Source: UPXZ01 sp018055865 | GTDB lineage: Bacteria; Bacteroidota; Bacteroidia; Bacteroidales; Paludibacteraceae | Assembly: GCA_964292695.1 (NCBI GenBank) | Contig: CAXYWB010000042.1 | Location: 1 to 19,619, forward strand | Direction of reading: 5' to 3' | DNA: 19,619 nucleotides | Shown: positions 8,368 through 16,148 of the stretch, piece by piece | Layout of the letters: every line of letters begins with the position of its first letter | Numbering within the stretch: the first letter of the stretch is position 1 | Notes under the pieces: model-generated | Database searches by the model: none | Told to the model about the DNA's origin: nothing | Seen by the model: the letters and a program-made list of their open reading frames with translations, nothing else | Translations under genes and position numbers: made by a program

Positions 8368-8384
8368 AGTTAAATTCATAGAAT
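8368..8384 (+). repeat. 17-bp repeat, copy 1
   Basis: AGTTAAATTCATAGAAT occurs here and again, identical, at 19540-19556. This copy lies about 28 bases upstream of the -7 box at 8412 and runs into the 14-bp palindrome at 8378. Confidence 0.5.
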
Positions 8385-8391
8385 ATTCTAT
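8378..8391. promoter_or_regulatory. 14-bp palindrome upstream of the secreted-protein gene
   Basis: ATAGAATATTCTAT is a perfect palindrome ending 20 bases before the -7 box at 8412, so it would cover the -33 region. The position fits an operator for a dimeric regulator; no regulator is identified. Confidence 0.4.
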
Positions 8392-8411
8392 TCAATATGC
8401 TGTAAAAATTA

Positions 8412-8419
8412 TATATTTG
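8412..8419 (+). promoter_or_regulatory. -7 box of the small secreted-protein gene
   Basis: TATATTTG is a full match to TAnnTTTG, with the transcript start predicted near 8425 and a leader of about 16 bases before ATG 8441. It is the same octamer as at the 6S-like RNA. Confidence 0.62.
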
Positions 8420-8440
8420 TAATTGTAAAATCCTTATACT

Positions 8441-8995
8441 ATGAAGGCCCTAACGTTAACAATTGCTGTCGGAATACTGTTTTTTTTAGGAGCTAACGCT
8501 CAAAATTCAACATCTGAAAATCTCGGAATGAGGTATTATATAAGCCCTGACAGTTCCAAACTTCTAAAATCGGATTTTGATAGGCTGAACTTTGACAAAG
8601 GTTTGAATGGGTATACATTCAGAAAAAGTGACTTTTTCAATAAAAAAAATCACAGGATTCCGACTATAAATGGTCGTAAGAGGAATCAGCAAGATTCTCT
8701 GTGGTTGAAAGAATACCGGAATCAACTTCCCCGTCAGCAACGAGAGTACAAAAAAAGAAACTTTTTGCCGTTCGACTCAATGAATACCCGAAACTACTCT
8801 CAGCTACCTGAAGAGTCATATAAAAAGAGACCTTACATTGATCGTGCTGAATTGGACAACATGCCAATTTACGTACCCCGGGATACTTATATGCCAAATA
8901 ACGTGAGTAAAAGTGCTGATAAAATGCCTAATCCTTTGTTGAAACAAAATGAAAACAGCACAAAGTCTGTAAAACCCGAGAAACAAAGAGAATAA
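8441..8995 (+). CDS. secreted hypothetical protein, basic and low-complexity
   Basis: I do not recognise this 184-residue protein. It has a clear type I signal peptide (MKALTLTIAVGILFFLGANA, probable cleavage after ANA before QNS), so it is exported to the periplasm or outside. The mature part is hydrophilic and rich in Lys, Arg, Asn, Ser, Pro and Tyr, without cysteines or membrane segments. It looks largely disordered, especially from about residue 80 on. The reading frame is well supported by its own -7 box 22 bases upstream and a terminator 6-35 bases downstream, so it is a free-standing transcription unit. Function cannot be inferred from the neighbours, which belong to other units. Confidence 0.78.
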   Translation: MKALTLTIAVGILFFLGANAQNSTSENLGMRYYISPDSSKLLKSDFDRLNFDKGLNGYTFRKSDFFNKKNHRIPTINGRKRNQQDSLWLKEYRNQLPRQQREYKKRNFLPFDSMNTRNYSQLPEESYKKRPYIDRAELDNMPIYVPRDTYMPNNVSKSADKMPNPLLKQNENSTKSVKPEKQRE

Positions 8996-9000
8996 AAACG

Positions 9001-9030
9001 AAAAAGACGGAAATTAATTCCGTCCTTTTT
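9001..9030. terminator. bidirectional terminator between the secreted-protein and PII-like genes
   Basis: ACGGAA (9007-9012) pairs with TTCCGT (9018-9023). The stem is extended by AAAAAG (9001-9006) against CCTTTTT (9024-9030) with one bulged C. A- and T-runs on both sides serve the convergent genes ending at 8995 and 9056. Confidence 0.8.
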
Positions 9031-9055
9031 CTGTTGTTACATCCTGATTTTTAGA

Positions 9056-9349
9056 TTAATACATTTCTTCCACGTTCCACACAAATAAGCGTAAGCCAAG
9101 CATTGGAGAACTTTCATCCAGCATTTTCAGACTTTTTATAACAGAATTGACCCTGTCATCTTCCACTACTGTCATTATCGAATTATTCAGCGAAGGCCAG
9201 GCATGGCTTCCGTAGTGAGGTTCACCCTGTTCGGTGCCGCGTCCCTGCGTTCCTTCCCAAAATGTAAAACCGCGAATTAAGTACTTATCTAAAATTCGTT
9301 TCACATCGTCGTTGTGAGCCTGATCAAAAGAAATAAATATTGCTTTCAT
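9056..9349 (-). CDS. PII-superfamily-like protein at the end of the RND efflux operon
   Basis: A 97-residue cytoplasmic protein. The pattern resembles PII/GlnB-like trimers: an N-terminal beta strand (MKAIFISFDQAHNDDVKRIL), a glycine-rich T-loop-like stretch (EGTQGRGTEQGEPHYGSHAWP, about 32-52) and a second beta-alpha-beta half ending in LFVWNVEEMY. The match to the PII signature is loose (GxGRGTExG instead of GFGRQKGH), and the modified tyrosine of classical GlnB is not clearly present. It is 152 bases downstream of the RND permease, on the same strand, with no -7 box of its own in the gap, so co-transcription is likely. PII-like proteins of other families (for example DUF3240-type) also accompany RND pumps. 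A role in sensing a pump substrate or modulating the pump is an inference. Confidence 0.72.
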   Translation of the reverse strand: MKAIFISFDQAHNDDVKRILDKYLIRGFTFWEGTQGRGTEQGEPHYGSHAWPSLNNSIMTVVEDDRVNSVIKSLKMLDESSPMLGLRLFVWNVEEMY

Positions 9350-9501
9350 GCTTATATTTGCCCCTTACCCTTTCGATGGAATAATTTTGGAGCGTTTATT
9401 TGAATTTTCGTTTATTTATAACTAATTTTTATACAATTTCTGACCTCAAAACAGTTGGATATACACCCTTAAGTATGCCTTCATCCTATTGGAATCTGGT
9501 G

Positions 9502-12500
9502 TTAATCAACCTGTTTTACAGCCAGTTTTTTCGCCATTTTTTCCGATTGGCGTTTTACACCAATTCCGGCAGCAACGGTGTAAAGTACCGGAATAACCAG
9601 CAACGTAAGAATGGTTGAAACCGTAAGACCACCAATAACCGTTATTGCCATCGGACGCCACATTTCTGACCCCTCACTTTGGGATAAAGCCAACGGAAGC
9701 ATACCCAAAACAGTAGTTGCTGTAGTCATCAGCACGGGGCGCAAACGGGATTTTCCTCCGGCTACTACCGAACGTATAATGCCCATTCCACGTTCACGAT
9801 TCAGGTTGATATAGTCCACCAGCACAATTCCGTTTTTCACCACTATACCTACCAACATAATTAGTCCGATAAACGACATAATGTTGAGAGTACCACCCGT
9901 AAGTGCCATTGCCAGAATTACACCCGAAATACCAAAAGGCAGCGAGAACATAATGATAAATGGATAAGTAAAAGATTCAAACTGCGAAGCCATTACAATG
10001 TAAACTAAAATTATAATAATTAGAAAAAGCATTCCTAAGTCTGCAAATGAGTCTTGTTGTTCTTCGTACGAGCCACCAATATCAATAAAAATTTCTGAAG
10101 GTACATCAACTTTGTCAATTTCCGCGTTAATAGCAGCCACAGCTTTGTCCATAGTTGTGCCCGAGAGCGTAGCTGAAATGGTTACAACACGCTGACGGTC
10201 TTTACGTTCAATGGTAGGTGGTGTAAATCGTTCGACGACTGTGCCCAAATCTTTCACACGCACAGGTATGCCTTGTGCATTGTAAATCAGAATATTCTCA
10301 ATATCTGCCAATGACTGACGGTAACGGGGATCGTATGATACGCGAACAAAATACTCCTGACCATCTTCGCGATAAAGCGAAGCGGTAAGACCGTTGATGC
10401 GGTTTTTCAGAAAATTGGAGGCAGTGGCAATGTTCAATCCATTCATGGAAAGTTTTTCCCTGTCGAAATCCACTTGATATTCAGGAACATACTCTTCACG
10501 ACTTACCTGTATATTTGATAAACCTTTAATAGTCGAAAATCTCGTGTTCAGTTCTTGCGCTATTTTATCCGTTTTATCAAAATCATATCCGAAAATATCA
10601 ATCTCCAATTCAGACTGACCGCCCATCATGCCGTTTTCTCCCGTCGAAACGTTGGATTTTCTTATTTCCGGAATTTTATTTAACTCTTCCTGAAACTGAG
10701 CAATCAGTTCGTACACGGATTTATCGCGTTTTTTCAAATTTACCAATCTTATATCCAGTGATATAATATTGCTTCCGTTGTTCTGCAGCGAACCCCAAAC
10801 ATTGGAGCTGCTGGCCTGACCTACCGAGAAGCTGATTGATTCTATTTCGGGATTTTCTTCCTTCCATTTTTTTTGCAATTCCAAAGCCAGTTCGCGTGTT
10901 ATTTCCATTCTGGTTCCTACCGGCAGTTGTATCTTTGCCGAAATATATCCATCGTCCGAAGACGGGAAAAACTCAGTACCAACAGTACCAATCGGAATTA
11001 AACTAAATATAAAAAACAGGGATGCAAATAAAATGGTTTTTTTACGGTTTCTCACAGTCCAATTTACAAATCGGGAGTAAGTAAGGTCCAGCCAATCCAG
11101 AAAACGCTGAATGGGAGCATACATTTTTATGGCCAATTTAGACTGCTTTCTTTCAAGCCGGAGCAATTGAGAACTCAACATAGGAGTAAGTGTCATGGCA
11201 CAGATCAACGACATGGTCATAATGATGGTCACTATCCAGCCTAACTCTTTGAACATGACACCGGCAAACCCGGTAACAAGTGTTAAAGGGAAAAATACGG
11301 CAATCAGAGTGAGTGTAGAAGCCACTACAGACAGCGAAACCTCATTGGTGCCATGAACAGCTGCACTTTTGGGGCGGCTGCCCCGTTCAATATGCGTAGT
11401 AATATTCTCGAGTACCACGATGGCATCATCTACCACCATACCGATAGCTATGGACAGAGAACTCAGTGATATAATATTGAGTGTACCACCCGTAGCATAG
11501 AGGTAAATAAAGGATGCAACAAGTGATACAGGAATGGTAAGAATGACAATAATAGTGGCCCGCCAGCGGCCTAAAAAGAATAAAATCACTATTATAACGA
11601 ATATAAATGCAAAAAGTACCGTTTCTGTCAATCCTTTGATTGTGTTCTTAATACCGTCCGAAGTGTCGTTTATTACTGTAATTTTTACGTCAGGGGGGAG
11701 ATTTTTCTGAATTTCGGGCAATACCTTGAGCACCTGATTGGCAATATCTACTGTATTAGCACCTGATTGCTTCTGAACAACCATTACAGCTCCCTGTACT
11801 CCATTGGTATAGCTTTCCTGAACTCGTTCTTCGAAGCCGTCAGTCACGGTTGCCACATCAGTAAGATAGATGGCTTTACCACCGTAATTGCCTACGATAA
11901 TGTTGCTAATTTCTTTCGGATCTTTGAATTCGCCCTGAACGCGCAGTGAAAATGTTTCATTTCCGATATCCATTGTTCCGGCAGGCACATTGATGTTTTC
12001 TGCACCGATTTTCTGAGCTATTCCTTCTACTGTAAGTTTATGAGCTTCCATTTTTATAGGATCTACATACACCTGTATCTGACGTTGCGGAGCACCGGCA
12101 ATGGCTACTGATCCTACTCCATCTATTCGGGCCAGTCGATTAGCTACATTATCATCCAAAATCCGATACAATGCCGGAATGCTTTTATCGGCAGTAGCGG
12201 AAAGCATGATTACCGGTATCATATCTGTACTGAACTTCATGATTACCGGTTCTTCGGCGTTTTCGGGCAACATGGCTTTTACAAGGTTCAGTTTATCGCG
12301 TACATCATTGGTAAGTTCGTCCAGATCTTTACCGAATTCGAACTGCATTGTAAGTACTGATCGGTTTTCACGCGAAGTGGATGTCAGTTCTTTGAGATTA
12401 GGTACGGTGTTCAAAACACTTTCCAACGGGCGGGTAACGTTAGTTTCAATATCTGCCGCACTGGCTCCCTGATAGGTAGTTATTACCATCAGCATGTTCA

Positions 12501-12630
12501 TATCTATTTTTGGCAGCAAGTCCACCGAGAGATTTCTCAATGAGAAAAGTCCCAGAATAATCACACCAATAAAGACCAAAATAGTCATAACCGGCTTTCG
12601 AACTGCACTTTCGTATATCTTCATATTCAT
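9502..12630 (-). CDS. RND-family multidrug efflux permease (AcrB/HAE-type inner-membrane pump)
   Basis: Proton-driven trimeric pump that expels drugs or other small molecules through the partner TolC-type channel. It is 1042 residues, standard for the family. Both halves show a leading membrane helix (near 13-32 and about 525-545), a large periplasmic porter/docking region, and a block of membrane helices. The proton-relay residues are present: D401-D402 in GMVVDDAIVVLEN (helix 4) and K932 in GIVVKNGIVLVDYIN (helix 10). The sequence is of the hydrophobe/amphiphile (HAE) type rather than the heavy-metal type as far as the relay motifs show; the substrate cannot be read from sequence. ATG 12630 is kept because it has A at -1 to -3; ATG 12624 is the alternative. 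It is the fourth gene of the efflux operon. Confidence 0.95.
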   Translation of the reverse strand: MNMKIYESAVRKPVMTILVFIGVIILGLFSLRNLSVDLLPKIDMNMLMVITTYQGASAADIETNVTRPLESVLNTVPNLKELTSTSRENRSVLTMQFEFGKDLDELTNDVRDKLNLVKAMLPENAEEPVIMKFSTDMIPVIMLSATADKSIPALYRILDDNVANRLARIDGVGSVAIAGAPQRQIQVYVDPIKMEAHKLTVEGIAQKIGAENINVPAGTMDIGNETFSLRVQGEFKDPKEISNIIVGNYGGKAIYLTDVATVTDGFEERVQESYTNGVQGAVMVVQKQSGANTVDIANQVLKVLPEIQKNLPPDVKITVINDTSDGIKNTIKGLTETVLFAFIFVIIVILFFLGRWRATIIVILTIPVSLVASFIYLYATGGTLNIISLSSLSIAIGMVVDDAIVVLENITTHIERGSRPKSAAVHGTNEVSLSVVASTLTLIAVFFPLTLVTGFAGVMFKELGWIVTIIMTMSLICAMTLTPMLSSQLLRLERKQSKLAIKMYAPIQRFLDWLDLTYSRFVNWTVRNRKKTILFASLFFIFSLIPIGTVGTEFFPSSDDGYISAKIQLPVGTRMEITRELALELQKKWKEENPEIESISFSVGQASSSNVWGSLQNNGSNIISLDIRLVNLKKRDKSVYELIAQFQEELNKIPEIRKSNVSTGENGMMGGQSELEIDIFGYDFDKTDKIAQELNTRFSTIKGLSNIQVSREEYVPEYQVDFDREKLSMNGLNIATASNFLKNRINGLTASLYREDGQEYFVRVSYDPRYRQSLADIENILIYNAQGIPVRVKDLGTVVERFTPPTIERKDRQRVVTISATLSGTTMDKAVAAINAEIDKVDVPSEIFIDIGGSYEEQQDSFADLGMLFLIIIILVYIVMASQFESFTYPFIIMFSLPFGISGVILAMALTGGTLNIMSFIGLIMLVGIVVKNGIVLVDYINLNRERGMGIIRSVVAGGKSRLRPVLMTTATTVLGMLPLALSQSEGSEMWRPMAITVIGGLTVSTILTLLVIPVLYTVAAGIGVKRQSEKMAKKLAVKQVD

Positions 12631-12638
12631 TTTATATG

Positions 12639-12658
12639 CCCCTAAACCCCTAAAAGGG
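12639..12658. repeat. C-rich CCCCTAAA tandem/hairpin element before the RND gene
   Basis: CCCCTAAA occurs twice head-to-tail (12639-12654), and the second copy with following AGGG can form the hairpin CCCT/AGGG. It ends 8 bases upstream of the RND start codon and stands out from AT-rich surroundings. Similar C-rich elements with TAAAGGGG arms are familiar intergenic repeats in Bacteroidetes genomes, recalled from experience rather than searched. Confidence 0.5.
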
Positions 12659-12684
12659 ATAAAAGAAGGCGATTAAGTATTTAT

Positions 12685-12700
12685 AAAATATCGATATTTT
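12685..12700. promoter_or_regulatory. 16-bp perfect palindrome between the fusion-protein and RND genes
   Basis: AAAATATCGATATTTT is an exact 16-bp palindrome in the 180-base gap between the two pump genes. It could bind a dimeric regulator or form a processing hairpin in the mRNA. An additional inverted repeat TCTAAT/ATTAGA lies at 12726-12731/12741-12746. Confidence 0.35.
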
Positions 12701-12810
12701 GTATTAATTCAAACAATTAGCGAAATCTAATATTTGAAAAATTAGAGATATAAAATGTTTGGTTAGCGGGAAAAGGTTATTAACCCGGTTCACCAAATTA
12801 CCCGTGGAGT

Positions 12811-13830
12811 TTAGGGAGCAACCGCCACTTCCATTTGATCATTGAGCTTTGCCTGCCCGGCAACAACTACCTGCGAACCTGTCGGAACTCCCGAAATCAA
12901 TTCATATTCAGTATCCAGTCGTTGTCCTAATTTCACTTCGTTGTATGTTACTTTTCCTTCGGAATAGACGTACACAAACCGCGAACCGGAACCTACTTGT
13001 TTCACGATGGCCTGATCGGGCACTACAACACGATTTTGTGTTCCCATATTCATGGTTACACGGGCATACATTCCCGGACGAATTTTGTTTCCGCTGTTTT
13101 GCATCCTGATTTCCACACCGAATGTACGTGTCATTTCATCTACAGTTGGGTAGATTTTACTTACCGATCCGTTGAAACGTTGATTGGGAAAAGCATCAAA
13201 GCTGATGTCCACACCCATTCCAATCCGCACTTTAGGGAAATAAGTTTCCGAAACGTTTACAATCACCTTCAGCGGATTTATTTGCATCACAGTAAGTACA
13301 GGAAGCTGCCCCGAAAACATATCGCCATTGTCGTAATTTTTAGCTGTTACCACTCCACTTATCGGACTGATTAGATATGTGTTTTCTTGCAGATTTTTCA
13401 GCGAGGTTTCTGCCTGGTCCAGTTGTGCTTTCAGATTATCTACATCCTGCTTTGATACTCCCCCTACCTGAAATAGTTCGAGCAGGCGGTTGTAATTCTG
13501 ACGTAGATTGGTGATTTGAGTCTGATAGTTCTCCAGATTTGCAGCATCCATTTGTACTAATCGTTGCCCTTTGGACACCGGTGATCCCACTTCGACCATT
13601 ATGCGCCGGATGCGTCCGGGGGCTACGGGGGCAATGCTGTTTTTAACCTCTGGTTGAATAGTTGCCGTGAATTCAGCTATTTGCTGCACATTGCGTTCAA
13701 AAACCTGTGCAAGTTTTACTGTAGGTTTCTCAGCTACCGTTTCCGTTTGTTTTTTCTCAGCATTTCCGCATGAGACAAGGCTCATGGACAGTGCCAGTAA
13801 ACTTATAAAAAGCAATTGATTACGTTTCAT
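12811..13830 (-). CDS. RND membrane-fusion protein (periplasmic adaptor lipoprotein)
   Basis: Links the RND permease to the outer-membrane channel across the periplasm. The 339-residue protein begins with a lipoprotein signal ending in LVSC (Cys 21). A short charged linker is followed by a barrel-sandwich (lipoyl-like) half, a predicted coiled-coil hairpin (about 92-140, LENYQTQITNLRQNYNRLLELF...LKAQLDQAETSLKNLQ), the second lipoyl half (SPISGVVTAKNYDNGDMFSG), a beta-barrel domain and a membrane-proximal domain to the end. The short hairpin is as expected for an AcrA/MexA-type adaptor. It is preceded by 131 noncoding bases after the TolC-type gene and followed by 180 bases before the permease; no -7 box was found in either gap, so one long transcript from tetR is likely. 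Confidence 0.93.
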   Translation of the reverse strand: MKRNQLLFISLLALSMSLVSCGNAEKKQTETVAEKPTVKLAQVFERNVQQIAEFTATIQPEVKNSIAPVAPGRIRRIMVEVGSPVSKGQRLVQMDAANLENYQTQITNLRQNYNRLLELFQVGGVSKQDVDNLKAQLDQAETSLKNLQENTYLISPISGVVTAKNYDNGDMFSGQLPVLTVMQINPLKVIVNVSETYFPKVRIGMGVDISFDAFPNQRFNGSVSKIYPTVDEMTRTFGVEIRMQNSGNKIRPGMYARVTMNMGTQNRVVVPDQAIVKQVGSGSRFVYVYSEGKVTYNEVKLGQRLDTEYELISGVPTGSQVVVAGQAKLNDQMEVAVAP

Positions 13831-13961
13831 AAATATTTAATTGTTAAATAAGCTCTATCGGTTCACTTTGCCGAAAGTCATGCAGACAATTAGAGCTGAA
13901 GTTGATTGTTTTTGAAAGTCTTTTATTTTGAAAAAAAATATTGTGTATTGTTATTCTTCCA

Positions 13962-15308
13962 TTATTGGCCGGAATCCTGTTCACTTCCCAGGAGCTTATC
14001 CAGATCAGCCTTTGCAGTAAGGAATTCAGAAATGGCCTGACGATACGACAAACGTGACTGAGTAATAGCCAGAGCAGCATTTTGCAGTTCTATCATTGTT
14101 CCAGCACCATTTTCGTATCGTTTGGATGAAATGGTGTACGCCTTTTCAGATAGTTCTACACTTTTTCGGGCAGCTTCTGTCTGTTTTACAGCCTTATTCA
14201 TATTGTTCAATGCCGAAATGGCCTGTAAATGGATTCCATTTTTAGCTTGTTCACGTTGCAGCAACAGTTCTTCTTCCTGAATTTTCAATTGCTTTTCTTT
14301 AATAGTGTTAGTGAAAATTCCCGTTAACGGTACTCTAAGTTGAAGCCCGACTATCAATCCCTGACTAAACCAATCGCGGCTTGCTTCAACCTGGATGGGT
14401 ACCTGTCCGAAATTCAGCATTGTTTCCTTGCTTCCTGTACCGCTGTAACCGTACTGGCTGAAAGCGGCCAGTGTGGGCATGCGTTGAGTTCGCTGAAGTT
14501 GCAGCGATTTCTGAAGCTGCAGCCGACTAATGTCCAGTTGTCTTAAATCGGGGTTATTCTCAAAATCATACTCTCTTAAAGTTTTTACTTCAACTACATT
14601 TTTCTCAAAATCGGTAAGAGAATTTGTCACTTTCAACGGTACATTGATATCCATTCCCATCAGGACTTTCAGATAGGTTTTAGCCTGCGATATCCCGTTT
14701 TCAGCCTGAAGTATAGTCGGCAGAAGATTATTTAACTGTACTTCGGCCGAGATGTAATCATAGGCAGCTATTATACCTGTTTCATATCCTTTTTTAGCTA
14801 TTTCGTAGTTTTTCTGGCTCAGAGCGTATCCGTCCAGTAATACTTTATATGAATCCTGTACTACTAATACATTATAATATGCTTTGGTTACCTCGTTTCG
14901 TAAAGTAATTTTTGAGGCGTTAGCTTTTTCGGTCGCCGCCTGCATTTCGAGTGTTGTCATCTGAATGCTCTGCCACAATGCAGGAGCAAAAAGCGGCAAT
15001 GATAGTGTCATACCGAGCGAAGCACTGAAATCAGTCGGCGAGTCCATTACCTGGCCGAACATATTCATTTTAGCAGGAACCAGAAATTTGGAGTATTGGC
15101 CTGTTCCTTCCACGTTAGGAATAAGTGCATACCAGGCACTTTTTTTCGAATAATCTATTCTTTCAATTTCCTTATCGGCTATTTTTATGGTAGGGCTTTC
15201 ACTCAACGCAATATCAATGGCTTGAGGCAATGTCAGATGTATGGTATCCTGAGAATAGATTCCGTTCATTAGCAATAAGCTAAGAATTAATAATCCGGTT
15301 TTTTTCAT
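13962..15308 (-). CDS. TolC-family outer-membrane efflux protein
   Basis: Outer-membrane channel component of the tripartite pump. With ATG 15308 it is 448 residues, with a cleavable signal peptide (MKKTGLLILSLLLMNGIYS, then QDTI). The two outer membrane efflux protein repeats appear as internally similar halves, each starting with a helical stretch (LTLPQAIDIALSESPTIKIADKE and about residue 240 onward), with long coiled-coil helices such as EKAYTISSKRYENGAGTMIELQNA near the C-terminus. An in-frame TTG at 15332 would extend the protein, but it adjoins the tetR stop codon (15333) and would put MFFFISN before a perfectly good signal peptide, so ATG 15308 is preferred; the gap to tetR is then about 24 bases, consistent with an operon. 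Confidence 0.93.
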   Translation of the reverse strand: MKKTGLLILSLLLMNGIYSQDTIHLTLPQAIDIALSESPTIKIADKEIERIDYSKKSAWYALIPNVEGTGQYSKFLVPAKMNMFGQVMDSPTDFSASLGMTLSLPLFAPALWQSIQMTTLEMQAATEKANASKITLRNEVTKAYYNVLVVQDSYKVLLDGYALSQKNYEIAKKGYETGIIAAYDYISAEVQLNNLLPTILQAENGISQAKTYLKVLMGMDINVPLKVTNSLTDFEKNVVEVKTLREYDFENNPDLRQLDISRLQLQKSLQLQRTQRMPTLAAFSQYGYSGTGSKETMLNFGQVPIQVEASRDWFSQGLIVGLQLRVPLTGIFTNTIKEKQLKIQEEELLLQREQAKNGIHLQAISALNNMNKAVKQTEAARKSVELSEKAYTISSKRYENGAGTMIELQNAALAITQSRLSYRQAISEFLTAKADLDKLLGSEQDSGQ

Positions 15309-15332
15309 TTTATTTGAGATAAAAAAAAACAA

Positions 15333-15938
15333 TTAGTCTTTCAAAATTTGTTCTTCTACGTATTTTAATCCTTTTTCGTTTGTTATCAGTCTCACTATCA
15401 TGTCAATGTAGAAATCATTCATCCGTTTAACGGGTATTTTCGGGTGATGATTAAGTATATCTTTATATGAATTATTAAGTTGAACGGCATGGAACATTGA
15501 ACTTAATTCGATATCCAGATCCTGACGATAAAAGCCTTCTTCAATACCCTGGCGAAGGTTTTTTTCAAAACTTAAGCGTATCCATTCTGATTTCCTTTCC
15601 TTTAATCGATTGAAAATGGAAGGATAGTATTTTTCGAGATCGTAATAGTAAGCGGTACAATCGGGATGCGAATGTTTCTTCACTTCCTTAATAATTACTA
15701 TCAAAGCATCGATAGCATTTTTATGACGATACATTTTCTCAAACTTTTCAGCTAAGAATGAAACCTGAAATCCAATGGTAGCTTCTACCAGGTCTTCTTT
15801 TTTAGAAAAAATTCGGTAAAATGTCTTTTTAGAAATGCGTAATTCATTACAAATATCATCAATAGACACACTCCTGATGCCAAATTGCATAAATTTGGAG
15901 TAGGCTGATTGTATTATATGTTGAGATAACTGATCCAT
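15333..15938 (-). CDS. TetR-family transcriptional regulator of the efflux operon
   Basis: Probable repressor of its own operon. With ATG 15938 it is 201 residues. The N-terminal DNA-binding domain (about 1-50) contains the TetR helix-turn-helix, SVSIDDICNELRISKKTFYRIFSKKEDLVEA, with the conserved F-Y-x-x-F core followed by K-x-x-L. The helical C-terminal part (about 60-201) is the usual variable ligand-binding and dimer domain. A TTG at 15959 is in frame, but it is part of the -7 box TACTTTTG (15964-15957), so it is rejected as a start. It is the first gene of the cluster and lies in the same orientation as the pump genes. Ligand unknown, presumably a pump substrate. Confidence 0.92.
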   Translation of the reverse strand: MDQLSQHIIQSAYSKFMQFGIRSVSIDDICNELRISKKTFYRIFSKKEDLVEATIGFQVSFLAEKFEKMYRHKNAIDALIVIIKEVKKHSHPDCTAYYYDLEKYYPSIFNRLKERKSEWIRLSFEKNLRQGIEEGFYRQDLDIELSSMFHAVQLNNSYKDILNHHPKIPVKRMNDFYIDMIVRLITNEKGLKYVEEQILKD

Positions 15939-15945
15939 TTTACTT

Positions 15946-16046
15946 AAATACGGATGCAAAAGTAATAAAAATATATCAGTATTTTTAATTAATTGAATAA
16001 TTGTTTTTTGTTAAAATATACTACATTCTAACAAATACCTGTATTT
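15946..16046. promoter_or_regulatory. candidate TetR operator region
   Basis: Repeated AAATAC/GTATTT half-sites. A compact palindrome AAATAC-CT-GTATTT is at 16033-16046. A wider pair, AAATAC (15946-15951) and GTATTT (15979-15984), straddles the -7 box. A further inverted repeat, TTTGTTA (16007-16013) with TAACAAA (16029-16035), overlaps the first palindrome. A TetR dimer bound across the -7 box would block transcription; this is inference from position. Confidence 0.45.
15957..15964 (-). promoter_or_regulatory. -7 box of the tetR-efflux operon
   Basis: The minus strand reads TACTTTTG, identical to the TPR gene's box. The predicted transcript start is about 15951, only about 13 bases before ATG 15938. 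Confidence 0.65.
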
Positions 16047-16061
16047 CAACTATTTAATAAA

Positions 16062-16096
16062 TGAAAAAAGGAAACTTATAGATTACTTAAGTTTCC
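16062..16096 (-). terminator. intrinsic terminator of the polysaccharide export operon
   Basis: The 9-bp stem GGAAACTTA (16070-16078) with TAAGTTTCC (16088-16096) has a 9-base loop. On the minus strand it is followed by a T-run (16069-16064), 53 bases after the Wzc-like gene's stop. Confidence 0.75.
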
Positions 16097-16148
16097 AATT
16101 TTCAAAAAGCCACAACATAAAACCTTATATGAATTTCCGGAGTTTTGC

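Noticed and set aside
13844..14080. 78-codon minus-strand frame overlapping the end of the TolC-type gene
   Set aside because: Out of frame with a conserved protein, mostly noncoding composition, no promoter or start context.
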